A stretch of DNA of 64,000 nt, taken from positions 1,860,001 to 1,924,000 of the forward strand of contig NZ_JAYXHR010000001.1 in NCBI RefSeq assembly GCF_036017065.1. The letters run 5' to 3'. A program made the position numbers and the translations under genes. The notes below the pieces were generated by a model that made no database searches, was not told the DNA's origin, and saw nothing but the letters and a program-made list of their open reading frames with translations. The stretch is from Uliginosibacterium sp036017065. Its GTDB lineage: Bacteria; Pseudomonadota; Gammaproteobacteria; Burkholderiales; Rhodocyclaceae. This document shows positions 17,601 to 26,500 of this stretch, in pieces (positions within the stretch are counted from its first letter, which is position 1; each line of letters starts with the position of its first letter).

Positions 17601-19046
17601 CACGTCGCGCTTGACGCTGCGGCAGTAGGCCACGTTCACCGCGACCATCTGGTAGGCCGCGTTCTTCACCGCCACGGGCACCGGCAAGGCATCCAGCACG
17701 CGTTGCAGGAAGGCGTGATGCTGCTGCGCCACGCGCGCGTTCTCCACCTGCTCGGACACGTCGGTCAGTGCCCCGCTGACCAGCACGGGAATGCCGGAGG
17801 ACGACTGCGTCACCCGCGCGCGCAGGCGCAGCCACCGCTCCTCACCGTCCGGCCGCCGCACATGCAGCTGCTCGTCGATCGGCGACGCGGTGCCCAGTGC
17901 GCCACGGATCGCCACCACCAGCCGGCGACGCTGCGTCGCGTCGACGCACGACATCAGTCGCCGGAAGCCCGGCCGCGCCGGCAGGTCCAGCAAGGCCAGC
18001 AGGCGGTCGGAGCAATAGAGGTTGCGGGCCGCGATGTCATATTCCCAGATGCCGTCCTCGGTCACCGCCAGCGCGCGCTCCAGGCGGGCCTGGCTCAGGC
18101 GCTGGGCGTCGACCGCTTCTTCCGCGCGACCCTCGGCCCAGCGACGGCGACCACTGAGGAAACCCACCAGGGTGGCCAGCAGGACGCTGGCCAGGACACC
18201 CAGCGTGGTGCGCATCCAGGCGCTGTCGGCGAGCCGGCGCTGCGCGTCCGGACCCGCCGCCACCTCGATGCGCCAGGAGGCCGTGGTGTCGGCAAACAGG
18301 TGCTTGTACAGCGGCTGCCCGGCGGGAAACGCGGCGTGTTCCCCATACACCGGCTCAGCCGCCTCGCTGGCGGCCGCGTCGACGATGCGCAGGCGCACCC
18401 AGCCGGCATGCTGGCGCATGACCGCCGCCATCCAGGCGTCGAGGTCCACCAGCGCGACGGCTGCGCCGCCCTGGCCGTCGGGCGCAGCGAAGGCCAGCAT
18501 GCGCCCGGATGCCGACAGCCGCTGCGGCCCCACGATGGCCGCGCGACGGGCCTTGAGGGCCTGCAGGGCCGCTGCCTTGAGCAAGCGGTCCCGCTCGGCC
18601 GCCGACAGCACCCCCTCCTCGCCACCGCGTGGCAGCTCGCGGGTCATCGGCAAGGCCAGGTTGAGGTCGTCGTTCCACACCACGTAGGACAGGCTGCGCA
18701 CCGGCAGCGCCAGCCCGACGCGGCCGATGTCGTCCACCAGCGCGGCGAAACCGGCGGCCTGCCCCGAACGGCCGTGGGATGCCGCGATGCCCAGCGCCTT
18801 GAGGACGGACAGGGTTTCGCGGCTGTCGCGACGGACCCGCTCGAAAATGTCCTCGGCATGCTGCTGGACCTGCTGATCGAGCATCGCGCGAAGCTGGCGC
18901 TCCCGCGCATGCCAGTCCAGGGCGACCGCCACCAGGCAGGCCGCCAGCACCACCAGCGCCGCCGCTCCGCTGGCGCGACGACGCCCGGCACGCAGGAAGT
19001 CTTGGAAAGGCCTGGAAATTCGCAGGATGTTCGCGCCGAGGTTCAT
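14694..19046 (-). CDS. giant multi-PAS/GAF sensor histidine kinase
   Basis: 1450 residues. A first transmembrane helix (about 27-44), an extracytoplasmic domain of roughly 230 residues resembling CHASE-type sensors, and a second helix (about 278-300). Then come about five PAS domains (318-960), a GAF domain (about 1010-1150; LDFTGSEYGFIGEVHYDG to LVGMAGLANR), a HisKA box MSHELRTPMHAIL with phospho-His 1193, and a GHKL ATPase (NLFSNAIKFSPDGG, DRGPGVPE, GGTGLGLAI). There is no receiver domain of its own; the two following genes supply receivers. A run of Asn/Glu/Ser/Gly (about 865-881) inside the last PAS region comes from a DNA hexamer repeat. It starts the three-gene operon. Confidence 0.92.
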   Translation of the reverse strand: MNLGANILRISRPFQDFLRAGRRRASGAAALVVLAACLVAVALDWHARERQLRAMLDQQVQQHAEDIFERVRRDSRETLSVLKALGIAASHGRSGQAAGFAALVDDIGRVGLALPVRSLSYVVWNDDLNLALPMTRELPRGGEEGVLSAAERDRLLKAAALQALKARRAAIVGPQRLSASGRMLAFAAPDGQGGAAVALVDLDAWMAAVMRQHAGWVRLRIVDAAASEAAEPVYGEHAAFPAGQPLYKHLFADTTASWRIEVAAGPDAQRRLADSAWMRTTLGVLASVLLATLVGFLSGRRRWAEGRAEEAVDAQRLSQARLERALAVTEDGIWEYDIAARNLYCSDRLLALLDLPARPGFRRLMSCVDATQRRRLVVAIRGALGTASPIDEQLHVRRPDGEERWLRLRARVTQSSSGIPVLVSGALTDVSEQVENARVAQQHHAFLQRVLDALPVPVAVKNAAYQMVAVNVAYCRSVKRDVTSLIGRRVWDLVSPESARRLEAMDAAALATGERQVLTDWIERSHDEPAFVRASKTPCRDATEQMVVVSCYENLTELRRREERETGMRAFLQTVFDALPHPLFVKDENHRYVMTNRAHGQLLGRLPEEVIGKRAGDFLPAELAREVEAAERDIFASGRLDNWEEEYPLVDGAGRTRIIVVRKTLCRNPDGAAVLIGINTDITSLRDVERDLRGTLTRYAALVDQSPLGIALLGPNAHFVMANPALCALVGYTQQELQARSFRDITPTRYRDVDDAMYRQMLAEGLCGPFEKHYLRKDGREVAVLVSGVRLLEEDGQIRNWALVQDLTAREQTEEALRRSEARWAFALEGAGDGVWDWDPRDNRCDYAPRWRSLLGHAEVAGAGDGNESENESESGSGSEIIAPHIDAWLSRIHSDDQTHVEAALQAHLRGHSPVFVSEHRLRCRDGHYKWFLARGKIVELDSAGRASRFIGTHADIDETRAVHDELRRNRDQLAAISRLLAQYMRTPQTRAAFEGLLDSLLDFTGSEYGFIGEVHYDGDQPWLKTHAISNIAWSEETRRLYALNVEDGLEFRRADTLLGKVMTSRALVIANDPPHDPRRGGTPRGHPPLRSFLGIPILHGDQLVGMAGLANRSGGYDESVAASLEPLLAGYATMIVAHRAEHRRLAAEEALTGHRDRLQELVADQTAGLLHAKDAAERASEAKSVFLANMSHELRTPMHAILSFARLGENRGEAIAHAAHGEGGTSGGGTTEGGIDKLRDYFSRIRSSGERLMDLLNNVLDLSKLEAGHMPVELRALDLRRVVDEVLHEYEAWLAAKQLAVEVEAQDYPPAHADAARMGQVLRNLFSNAIKFSPDGGRIHVALVASVLPAGRRAGDSGDVPAVELRVSDRGPGVPEAELASIFEKFVQSSATRDGSGGTGLGLAICREIVLAHRGHIFARNRVGGGAEFVVRIPAEAQQTHAAHTGERG
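16406..16449. repeat. imperfect hexamer tandem repeat inside the kinase gene
   Basis: Units of CGCTTC, CGCTTT and CGTTTC type are repeated about seven times, encoding the ESES/GSGS run on the minus strand. The unit is a multiple of three, so copy-number changes keep the frame. Confidence 0.75.
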
Positions 19047-19088
19047 GGATGGGGCGGTGCGTTCCGGTGACGCGCGGCACCAGCCAGT

Positions 19089-19484
19089 CTAACGGCCGCC
19101 CGCAACGGCATCTTGAGACGCTCCAAGACCGGCCAGCGCCGCCTGCGCCAAGGCTTCCACGACCGACTGGGCCTCGCCCAGCGAGGGATGCACGGCCAGC
19201 TTCACGGCCGGGTGGCGTGCCGCCGCATCGGCCAGCATGGCCGGCAGGTCGCGTTTGACGTGCCCACCCTGCGCGAGGAACACGGGCGCCACGTCGACCT
19301 CGTGCGCACCGGCCGCCACGGCAGCATCGATGGCCTCCGGCAGCGTCGGCGCCATGAACTCCAGAAAGGCCAGGCGCACGTCCAGGTCCGGCCTGCGCGC
19401 CAGCACGGCCTCGCGCAGGCGCTCCAGCGGACGTGCCCATTCCGGGTCGCGGGCGCCGTGGGCAAACAGGATCAGGCTTGCCAT
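19089..19484 (-). CDS. cbiX: short CbiX/SirB-type chelatase
   Basis: 131-residue single-domain chelatase-like protein of the CbiX-small/SirB group, which inserts Co2+ or Fe2+ into sirohydrochlorin (cobalamin or siroheme synthesis). The N-terminus reads LILFAHGARDPEW with the metal-binding His9, and GGHVKRDLP carries the second His (75). The same fold with single-domain length is used for siroheme in many betaproteobacteria, and no siroheme or early cobalamin genes lie beside it, so the metal is uncertain. Its start codon overlaps the tcdA stop by one base. Confidence 0.85.
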   Translation of the reverse strand: MASLILFAHGARDPEWARPLERLREAVLARRPDLDVRLAFLEFMAPTLPEAIDAAVAAGAHEVDVAPVFLAQGGHVKRDLPAMLADAAARHPAVKLAVHPSLGEAQSVVEALAQAALAGLGASQDAVAGGR

Positions 19485-20341
19485 CAGGCGCTGGCCTCCA
19501 CCCGCTGGCGTCGTGCGATGACGGCTGGCAGCACGGCCAGCACCCGCGCAGCCGCCACGAAGCCGAACGGCGCCGTCATGCACACGCCGGATCCATAGCC
19601 CGCACAGGACAGGCCCTGCGGGCCGGCGTCTGCCGTTGATTCGCCCGTCGCATCTTCCGCCCCCTCCTCGTCGCCGGTGTCGCAGCGTTGCGGCATGCGC
19701 ACCGGCTCCTCGGCAAATACGGCCTCGATGCCGAAGCGCTTCTTGAGGTCGCGCGGAAAACCGTGGGACTTGCGCAATTGCCCGCGCACCCGCGCCAGCA
19801 ACGGGTCCTGCACGGTGCGCGACAGGTCGTCGACGCGGATGCGCGTCGGGTCGCTCTTGCCGCCTGCACCGCCACACATCACCAGCGGCAGGCCGGCGCG
19901 GCGGCAGTAGGCGGCCATCGCCACCTTGACGCGCGCCTGGTCAATGGCGTCCAGCACGACATCGCAGCCCGCCAGCATGGTGGCAAGGTTGTCCTCGGTG
20001 ACGAAGTCCTCCACGGCGTTCACGCGACAGCCCGGATTGATGGCGAGGATGCGCGCGCGCATGGCATCCACCTTGGCCATGCCGTAGGCATCGCCCAAAG
20101 CATGGATCTGCCGGTTGGTGTTGGATTCGGCCACCATGTCGAGGTCGATCAGGGTCAGCGTGCCCACCGCGCTGCGGGCCAATGCTTCCGCCGCCCACGA
20201 TCCAACGCCACCGATCCCCACCACGCAGACATGGGCGATGGCGAAGGCGTCCGCCGCATCCTGCCCGTACAGGCGCCCGACGCCACCGAAGCGGCGCGCG
20301 ACGTCCGCCCCCTCACCCGTTTCCATACCTGCCCCGCTCAT
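19484..20341 (-). CDS. tcdA: tRNA threonylcarbamoyladenosine dehydratase
   Basis: E1-like (ThiF/MoeB fold) enzyme of 285 residues that uses ATP to convert t6A37 of tRNA to its cyclic form ct6A. The nucleotide-binding loop CVVGIGGVGSWAAEALARSAVG (about 39-60), LIDLDMVAESNTNRQ and DAIDQARVKVAM are all present. The C-terminal hydrophobic stretch (TAPFGFVAAARVLAVLPAVI) fits the membrane-associated family end. An insertion rich in acidic residues (about 220-240, CDTGDEEGAEDATGEST) looks lineage-specific. The ATG at 20341 overlaps the stop of the upstream metallo-hydrolase gene (ATGA), and cbiX follows with a one-base overlap. Confidence 0.9.
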   Translation of the reverse strand: MSGAGMETGEGADVARRFGGVGRLYGQDAADAFAIAHVCVVGIGGVGSWAAEALARSAVGTLTLIDLDMVAESNTNRQIHALGDAYGMAKVDAMRARILAINPGCRVNAVEDFVTEDNLATMLAGCDVVLDAIDQARVKVAMAAYCRRAGLPLVMCGGAGGKSDPTRIRVDDLSRTVQDPLLARVRGQLRKSHGFPRDLKKRFGIEAVFAEEPVRMPQRCDTGDEEGAEDATGESTADAGPQGLSCAGYGSGVCMTAPFGFVAAARVLAVLPAVIARRQRVEASA

Positions 20342-21300
20342 GCGTTGTTCTTCTTTCTCTGGTTCTCGATCCACACCGACAGGCCCTGCGCGTTGAGTTC
20401 GATATCGTCGGCGAGCAATTCCGCCGCCGCGTCGCCGCGCAGCGCCCAGCCGGAATGCCGGGACTCCTCGCGCACCAGTTCGCACAGTCCGGCGCGCAAG
20501 GCCGCCAGGCGAGGATGCTCCGGCAGGTCCTGCGCCGCATGCGCAATCGCCACCATGGCGTCGATGAGCCGTTGCAGGTCCGCCGCCAGCCGCGGCACGC
20601 CTTCGACGCGGCCGTAGTGGGTGAGGAACATGCACACCGGCTCGCGCGCGCTCAGCCTGTCGATGGACGCATGCAAGGCCTGCGGGTCGAACTGGATCGG
20701 CGTGGTGGTGGGAAAGACGAAGGCCCGCCCGCCGGCGTCCAGCTGGCGATAGGACAGGCCGAAGGTGTCGCCGGTAAACCAGCCGCGCGACAACGCGTCG
20801 TAGTAGCACACATGGTGGCGTGCATGTCCCGGCGTGTCGGCGACCTCCAGGACACGGCCCGCAAGATCGATGTGCAGGCCATCGGTGGCCTCGACCACGC
20901 GCGTGGCCGGCGCCGGCAGCACCTCGCCATAGGCGCGGCGCGCAAAATCCTGGCCATAGACCTGCACGGTGCTGGCCCACAGCACGGTGGGATCGATCAT
21001 GTGGCGTGCGCCACGCGGGTGCACGGCAAGGCGGGCATTCGGCAGCGCCTGCATCAACGCGCCGGCACCGCCGGCATGATCCAGATGCACGTGGGTCAGG
21101 AGGATCCAGTCCACCGCCTCGGCAGCGAGGCCCAGCTCGGCCAGCGCCGACATGACAAGCGGCACGCTGTGGGTGGTCGCGGTGTCGACCAGGGCGACCC
21201 GGCCGGCATGCTCCACCAGGTGGATGGCGTCGAACCGCGGCCGGACGTAGCCTGAATCGAGGGTGTAGATGCCCGGCCCGGCGTGCTGGAGGATCTGCAT
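20338..21300 (-). CDS. MBL-fold metallo-hydrolase
   Basis: 320-residue metallo-beta-lactamase fold protein. The THVHLDHAGGA motif supplies the HxHxDH metal ligands; further ligands are probably the His in DTPGHARHHVCYY and the Asp in GWFTGDTFG. The C-terminal third is helical and Arg/Leu-rich and does not match the lactamase domain. Substrate unknown; similar proteins are annotated as hydroxyacylglutathione hydrolase-like or flavoprotein-like without evidence. ATG 21300 is chosen; upstream codons to 21663 look like random intergenic translation. It begins an operon with tcdA and cbiX. Confidence 0.85.
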   Translation of the reverse strand: MQILQHAGPGIYTLDSGYVRPRFDAIHLVEHAGRVALVDTATTHSVPLVMSALAELGLAAEAVDWILLTHVHLDHAGGAGALMQALPNARLAVHPRGARHMIDPTVLWASTVQVYGQDFARRAYGEVLPAPATRVVEATDGLHIDLAGRVLEVADTPGHARHHVCYYDALSRGWFTGDTFGLSYRQLDAGGRAFVFPTTTPIQFDPQALHASIDRLSAREPVCMFLTHYGRVEGVPRLAADLQRLIDAMVAIAHAAQDLPEHPRLAALRAGLCELVREESRHSGWALRGDAAAELLADDIELNAQGLSVWIENQRKKNNA

Positions 21301-21790
21301 GGCTGCTTGACCAGCCGGCCTGCCCCGCCGGCGCGACGAAAGAATGGCGGCAGTGTAATGCCTGGCGTGCCTGCCCAGTAGCCCCTGGCCCTCCCGGCTG
21401 GCCTGCCGGAACGCCGAGGCGCGGTGTGCTGCGGGGGCGCCTGTCCGGCCGACTCCCGAGTCTTGGTTCGGGTAGCGGAGCGGCACAACGCGGAAGGTGC
21501 CATCGTCATACGCTCCGCCGACCTTTCTCCACTCACCTCCTGCGCCCACCTCCTCCGTTTTCACTTCGCGGCGACGGGTCTTTAAAGGTCGCCGACATCC
21601 CGGTGTCCGGCACGCCTGATTGCGGCCGGAACGCACGGCAATCGACGGCTTCGCCACCGGCAAGCCGAAGACGCGGCATGCCGTCTGGCAAGTATTGAAA
21701 TTTGTTGCTGCGAGCGCCCTGCACGATCTGCGGAAACTACTTAGCGCAGCTGTGGTTGCCAGCGCTGGTGCGGCTTGCAGCGATATTCGC

Positions 21791-21866
21791 GGGGATATCC
21801 CCTAATACCAAGGTATAGCTCTAGGGAAAACCCCATGCCTGTTGTCAGGCATACCGTTCCTAGAAT
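21791..21866 (+). promoter_or_regulatory. ladder of inverted repeats with a -10-like box
   Basis: In order: GGGGATATCCCC (21791-21802, perfect), ATACC-AA-GGTAT (21805-21816), a GGG-AAAA-CCC dyad (about 21823-21832) and ATGCCTG-TTGT-CAGGCAT (21835-21852). They end eight bases before TAGAAT (21861-21866). No good -35 box is spaced correctly (CCTGTT at 21838), as expected for an activator-dependent promoter. The second dyad is of a size seen for LuxR/NarL-type regulators; this is inference. Confidence 0.5.
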
Positions 21867-21872
21867 CGGCTC

Positions 21873-22090
21873 ATCAGGTCGGCGCCGTGGCGCTTCACGC
21901 TGCGGCCCGATGCGGGATTGACGGGGAGTACCTGCCAAGTACTCCACGCCGCCAGGTGGAACGGGTTGGCCGCCTCACGGCAACACGGTCCGCTGACCGG
22001 ACAGGCTTTTACAGAGGTTTGTCCGGAGAGTTGTCTCCTATCTGTCCTCCGTTATGGCCGTCGTCGCGATGCGAACGACGGCCATTTTTT
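21873..22090 (+). ncRNA. candidate structured small RNA of unknown family
   Basis: About 220 bases between a TAGAAT box and a strong terminator. Perfect local stems include GGAGTAC/GTACTCC (around 21925-21945), CCGGACA/TGTCCGG (about 21997-22026), and GGAGA/TCTCC with a GTTG loop just after. Several GGA motifs are present. It does not match 6S, SRP, RNase P, tmRNA or a riboswitch class that I recognise. The 5' end is approximate. Confidence 0.45.
22054..22090 (+). terminator. Rho-independent terminator of the candidate small RNA
   Basis: ATGGCCGTCGT (22054-22064) and ACGACGGCCAT (22075-22085) pair over eleven bases and are followed by TTTTTT. No plus-strand gene precedes it for over 800 bases, which is the main argument for an RNA gene. 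Confidence 0.88.
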
Positions 22091-22113
22091 CTGTGCTGCC
22101 GCCGGACGCGGAC

Positions 22114-22150
22114 AAGAAAAAGCCGCGAAGGGCATGACCCCTCGCGGCTG
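22114..22150 (-). terminator. Rho-independent terminator of the efflux operon
   Basis: AGCCGCGA and TCGCGGCT flank a loop that itself can pair (GGGG/CCC-type), with a run of T on the minus strand after the stem. It lies just beyond the stop of the outer-membrane gene at 22168. Confidence 0.85.
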
Positions 22151-22167
22151 GATGACAGGGCAAGCGC

Positions 22168-23592
22168 TCAGCGCGCTGCCGTAGCCTGACTGTCGATGGA
22201 CCAGCCGCCGCCCAGTGCCCGGAACACATCCACCGTGGCGCTCATGCGGTCCTGACGGGTCGTGATCTCCTCGGTCTGCGCCTCCAGCAGGGCACGCTCG
22301 GCGTCCAGCACCTGCAGGAACGGCACGCTGCCGGAGCGATAGCTGACGCGCGAGATGCGCAGCGCCTCGTTCAGCGCGGTGACGCGATCCGACAGCGGCC
22401 GCAGCGTGGCGTTGGCGGCCTCCAGCGAACCCAGCGCGTCATACACCTCCTTGAAGGCGTTCTGCACCGTGCCGACATAACCGGCCTCGACCTGCTGCTG
22501 GCGCGCCTTGGCGGCATCCACCTGGGCGTCGATCTTGTTCAAGCCGAAGATCGGCTGCACCAGGCCGGCGGCCAGACGCCACACCACGGCCGGACCGGTG
22601 AACAGGTCCGACAGGTCGGCGCTGGAACTGCCGTAGCTGCCGGTCAGCACGATGGTCGGGTAGTAGCGGGCGCGGGCGGACTTCACGTCGGCCTGTGCCG
22701 CGGAGAGTCGCGCTTCCGCTTCACGGATGTCCGGACGACGGGCCAGCAGGTCGGACGGCAGGCCGGCCGGTACTTCCGGCGGAGCCGGCAGCACCGTGGT
22801 GTCGGTCGCCGCGATGCGGGACTCGACGATGGCACGCGGCGAATCGCCGGCCAGCAGCGCCAGTGCACGCTCGGTACGGGCACGCGCCGAGCGCAGGCCC
22901 GGCAGGCGCGAGGCCACGACATCTCGCTGGGCTTCCGCCTGGCGCAGATCGAGGTCACCGCGCAGGCCGGCATCCACCGCCTTGCGCAACAGGCCCACCG
23001 CATCTTCGCGGGTCGCCACCGTGCGCTCGGCCAGCAGGATGGTCTGGTCCAGCGCACGCAGGTTGAAGTAGGTGCGCGCGACCTGTGCCGCCAGTGCGGA
23101 CCGCAGCGCATTCACCGCCTCACGGTCGGCCACGAGGCGCGACAGTGCCGCGTTGCTGGCGTTGCGCACGCGCCCCCACAGGTCCACCTCGTAGGCGACG
23201 TTCAGGCTCACGTCATAGTTGTTGCTGAGGTAGGGCGTGCCGGACGGCCGCGACATGACGCCGGCAGCACTGGCACGCTCGCGCGCCGCAGTCGCCGAGA
23301 CGTTCATGTCCGGCCACTGGTCGCCCCGCGCAAAACGCAGCTGCGCAGCAGCCTCGTCGACGCGGGCCACGGCCATGCGCAGGTCGGTGTTGTGCTGCAG
23401 GGCGCGCTCGATCAGGGCGGTGAGCGCCGGGTCATCGAAGCGCTGCCACCAGCGCGACAGGTCGGTCGCCGCCGCGGCGGTAGCCGGTTCGGGCAGCGCC
23501 AGCTTCGGGACTTCGGCCGGCTGGTACGTGGTCGCGCAGGCGCTCAGCAACACCACGAGGGGCAGCGCGGCCAGCAGGGACTTACGAGGCAT
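22168..23592 (-). CDS. outer-membrane efflux lipoprotein, OprM/NodT family
   Basis: 474-residue outer-membrane channel of an RND tripartite pump. Signal peptide MPRKSLLAALPLVVLLSAC ends in a lipobox with lipidated Cys19. Two OEP repeats follow (about 55-260 and 265-465), with the usual SNNYDVSLNVAYEVDLWGRVRN and TIVLTGSYGSSSADLSDLF strands, and long helices between. The start at 23592 is fixed by AAGGAGG six bases upstream, and overlaps the stop of the permease gene by eleven bases; the in-frame ATG at 23622 is not needed. It is the last gene of the operon. Confidence 0.92.
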   Translation of the reverse strand: MPRKSLLAALPLVVLLSACATTYQPAEVPKLALPEPATAAAATDLSRWWQRFDDPALTALIERALQHNTDLRMAVARVDEAAAQLRFARGDQWPDMNVSATAARERASAAGVMSRPSGTPYLSNNYDVSLNVAYEVDLWGRVRNASNAALSRLVADREAVNALRSALAAQVARTYFNLRALDQTILLAERTVATREDAVGLLRKAVDAGLRGDLDLRQAEAQRDVVASRLPGLRSARARTERALALLAGDSPRAIVESRIAATDTTVLPAPPEVPAGLPSDLLARRPDIREAEARLSAAQADVKSARARYYPTIVLTGSYGSSSADLSDLFTGPAVVWRLAAGLVQPIFGLNKIDAQVDAAKARQQQVEAGYVGTVQNAFKEVYDALGSLEAANATLRPLSDRVTALNEALRISRVSYRSGSVPFLQVLDAERALLEAQTEEITTRQDRMSATVDVFRALGGGWSIDSQATAAR

Positions 23593-26500
23593 GGCTGGCC
23601 TCCTTTCCTTCTTGGTCTTCATTGTGGTGGTGTTTCTCGCGCACCTTGGTGCGGTCCGCGATCAGCTTGAAGAACAGCGGCACGAAGAAGATGGCGAGGA
23701 AGGTCGCCGCGATCATGCCGCCCATGACGCCCGTACCCACCGACTGGCGCGCACCGGCACCGGCACCGCTGGAGAAGGCCAGCGGCACCACGCCGAGGAT
23801 GAAGGCCAGCGAGGTCATCAGGATCGGACGGAAGCGCAGGCGTGCTGCCTCCAGCGCCGCATCGAAGGTGGACATACCCTCCTGGCGTTTCAGCATGGCG
23901 AACTCCACGATCAGGATCGCGTTCTTCGCCGCAAGGCCGATCAGGGTCACCAGACCGATCTGGAAGTACACGTCGTTGGTGAAGCTGCGCAGCCACACCG
24001 CCAGCAACGCGCCGAAGATGCCGAAGGGCACCGCCAGCAGGATCGACAGCGGGATGGACCAGCGCTCGTACTGGGCGGCGAGGATCAGGAACACCATCAC
24101 CGCCGCCATGCCCAGCGCGAGGCCGGAGGTCCCGGCGGAGCGCTTCTCCTGGAAGGACGCCCCCGTCCAGTCGAGACTGAAGTCCGGCGGCAGCGTCTCG
24201 CGCGCGATGCGCTCCACCGCGGCGATCGCCTGGCCGGAGCTGACGCCTGGCGCGCCCTGGCCGAAGAACTTCACGGCCGGCAGGTTGTTGTAGCGGTCCA
24301 GCGAATCCGGGCCTGAGCTGTACTTCACCGTCGCGAAGGCCGACAGCGGCACCATGCGGCCATTGCTGGAGCGCACGTACATGGACCCTACGTCTTCCGG
24401 CTTGGTACGGTAGCTCTGTTCCGCCGACATCAGCACCTGCCAGCTGCGGCCGTACTTGCTGAAGTCATTGACGTAGTAGGTGCCCAGGGTCGCCGACAGG
24501 GTGTTGAAGGCGTCGTCCAGATTCACGCCCAGCGCGCCGGCCTTCTCGCGGTCCACGTCGACGTAGAGCTGCGGCGTCGACGCGCGCCACAGGGTCTGCA
24601 TGAAGGCGAGGTTCTTGTCCTGCATCGCCGCGCCCATGAAGGCGTTGGCCACCTCTTCCAGGCGCTTGGCGCCACCCTCACCGCGGTTCTGGATGTAGAC
24701 CTCGAAACCGCCGGCCGCCCCCAGGCCGAAGATCGCCGGCGGGTTGAAGGCCAGCACCAGGGCATCGCGGATGCCCGCGGTCTTCATGAACAGCTCCCCC
24801 ACCAGCGCGGAGGTCGGCACGTCGCGTTCGTCCCAGTGCTTCTGCGTGACGAAGATGGTGGCCGCGCTGTTCTTGTAGCCGCCGCCCAGGAAATCGAAGC
24901 CGGTGAAGGCGATCACGTCCTCGTTGGCCGGGTTGGACTTGATGGCCTCGGTCACCTGGGCCACCACCTTGTCGGTACGCTCCAGCGACGCGCCATCCGG
25001 CAGGAACACCGCGGAGATGTAGAAGCCCTGGTCTTCATCCGGCACCAGCGATCCCGGCACCATGCGCCACATCTGCACAGTCAGCGCGACCATGCCGGCG
25101 AACAGCAGCAGGGATATCCACGCGCGGCGCGTCATCCAGCCCACGCCGCCGGTGTAGTGACGCGTCACCCAGCCGAAGCCGTTGTTGAAGCCGCGGAAGA
25201 AGGCGTTGGGCGGACGATGCTCCGAGCTCTCGCGCAGGATCATCACGCACAGCGCCGGCGTCAGCGTCAGCGCGACAAGGCCCGAGATGCTCACGGCGAT
25301 GGCGATGGTCACCGCGAACTGGCGGAACAGCTCGCCGGTCAGGCCGCCGAGGAAAGCGATCGGCACGAACACCGCCACCAGCACCAGCACGATGGCGATG
25401 ACCGGCCCGGTCACCTCGTGCATGGCCTCGATGGCCGCTCGCCGCACGTTGACGTGCTTCTCGTGGATGATCCGCTCGACGTTCTCCAGCACCACGATGG
25501 CGTCATCCACCACGATACCGATGGCCAGCACCATGCCGAACAGGGTCAGCGTGTTGATCGAGTAGCCCAGCATCTGCAGCCCGGCCATGGTGCCGATCAG
25601 CGACACCGGAACGGCCAGGATCGGGATGATGGTGGCGCGCCAGTTCTGCAGGAACAGGTAGACGACGATGAACACCAGCAGCATCGCCTCGCCCAGGGTC
25701 TTCAGCACTTCGCGGATCGACACTTCGACGAAGCGGGTCGTGTCGTACACCGTGCGGTAGGCCAGGCCCTCCGGGAAGGCCTCGGACATGGAGGACACCG
25801 TGCTGTTCACCTCCTGCGCCACCGCCAGCGCATTGGCGCCGGGCTGCAGGAAGATGCCGATCAGGGTGGCCTGCTTGCCGTTCACGCGGCCGACGAAGTC
25901 GTAGTCCTTCGAGCCCAGCTCGACGCGGGCCACGTCCTTGAGGCGGATCAGCGAGCCGTCCGGACGGGCGCGCACGATGATCTCCTCGAAGGCCGGCGCA
26001 TCGCTCAGGCGACCTTGGGTGGTGATGGAATACACCAGCTCCTGGCCGTTCTGCACCGGTGCCTGGCCGATCTTGCCGGGCGCGAACTGCGCGTTCTGCG
26101 CGCTCACGGCGGCTGCGATGTCGCTGGCGGCGACGTTGAGCTGCGCCATGCGGTCCGGCTTCAGCCAGATGCGCATCGCATAGTCCTTGGCGCCGAAGAT
26201 CTGCACGTTGGTCGTGCCGGGAATCCGCTTCAGGCGGTCCAGCACGTTCAGCGTCACGTAGTTGCTGGTGTACAGGTTGTCGTAGCGGTCATCCGGCGAA
26301 TAGAAGGCGATCACCTGGAGAAAGCTGGACGAGCCTTTCTCCACGGTCACGCCCTGCCGGCGCACTTCCTGCGGCAAGCGGGCTTCCACCTGCTTGACGC
26401 GGTTGTTGACGTTGAGCGCCGCGGTATCGACGTCGGTACCGATCTCGAAGGTCACCGTGATGGTGACCACACCGTTCGAAGACGAGGTCGAGTTCATGTA

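Larger units (their letters stand above)
21301..22113. other. long intergenic region with a probable non-coding RNA locus
   Basis: No protein gene is supported: the few open frames (for example 21842-22189 with a TTG start) lack ribosome sites and family resemblance. The left half (21301-21780) shows nothing I can name. The right half holds a cluster of inverted repeats, a -10-like TAGAAT, several stem-loops and an intrinsic terminator, described separately. Confidence 0.6.

Noticed and set aside
21842..22189. Open frame of 115 codons in the long gap
   Set aside because: It starts with TTG, lacks a ribosome site, runs through the terminator hairpin and has no family resemblance; the terminator and stems favour an RNA gene.
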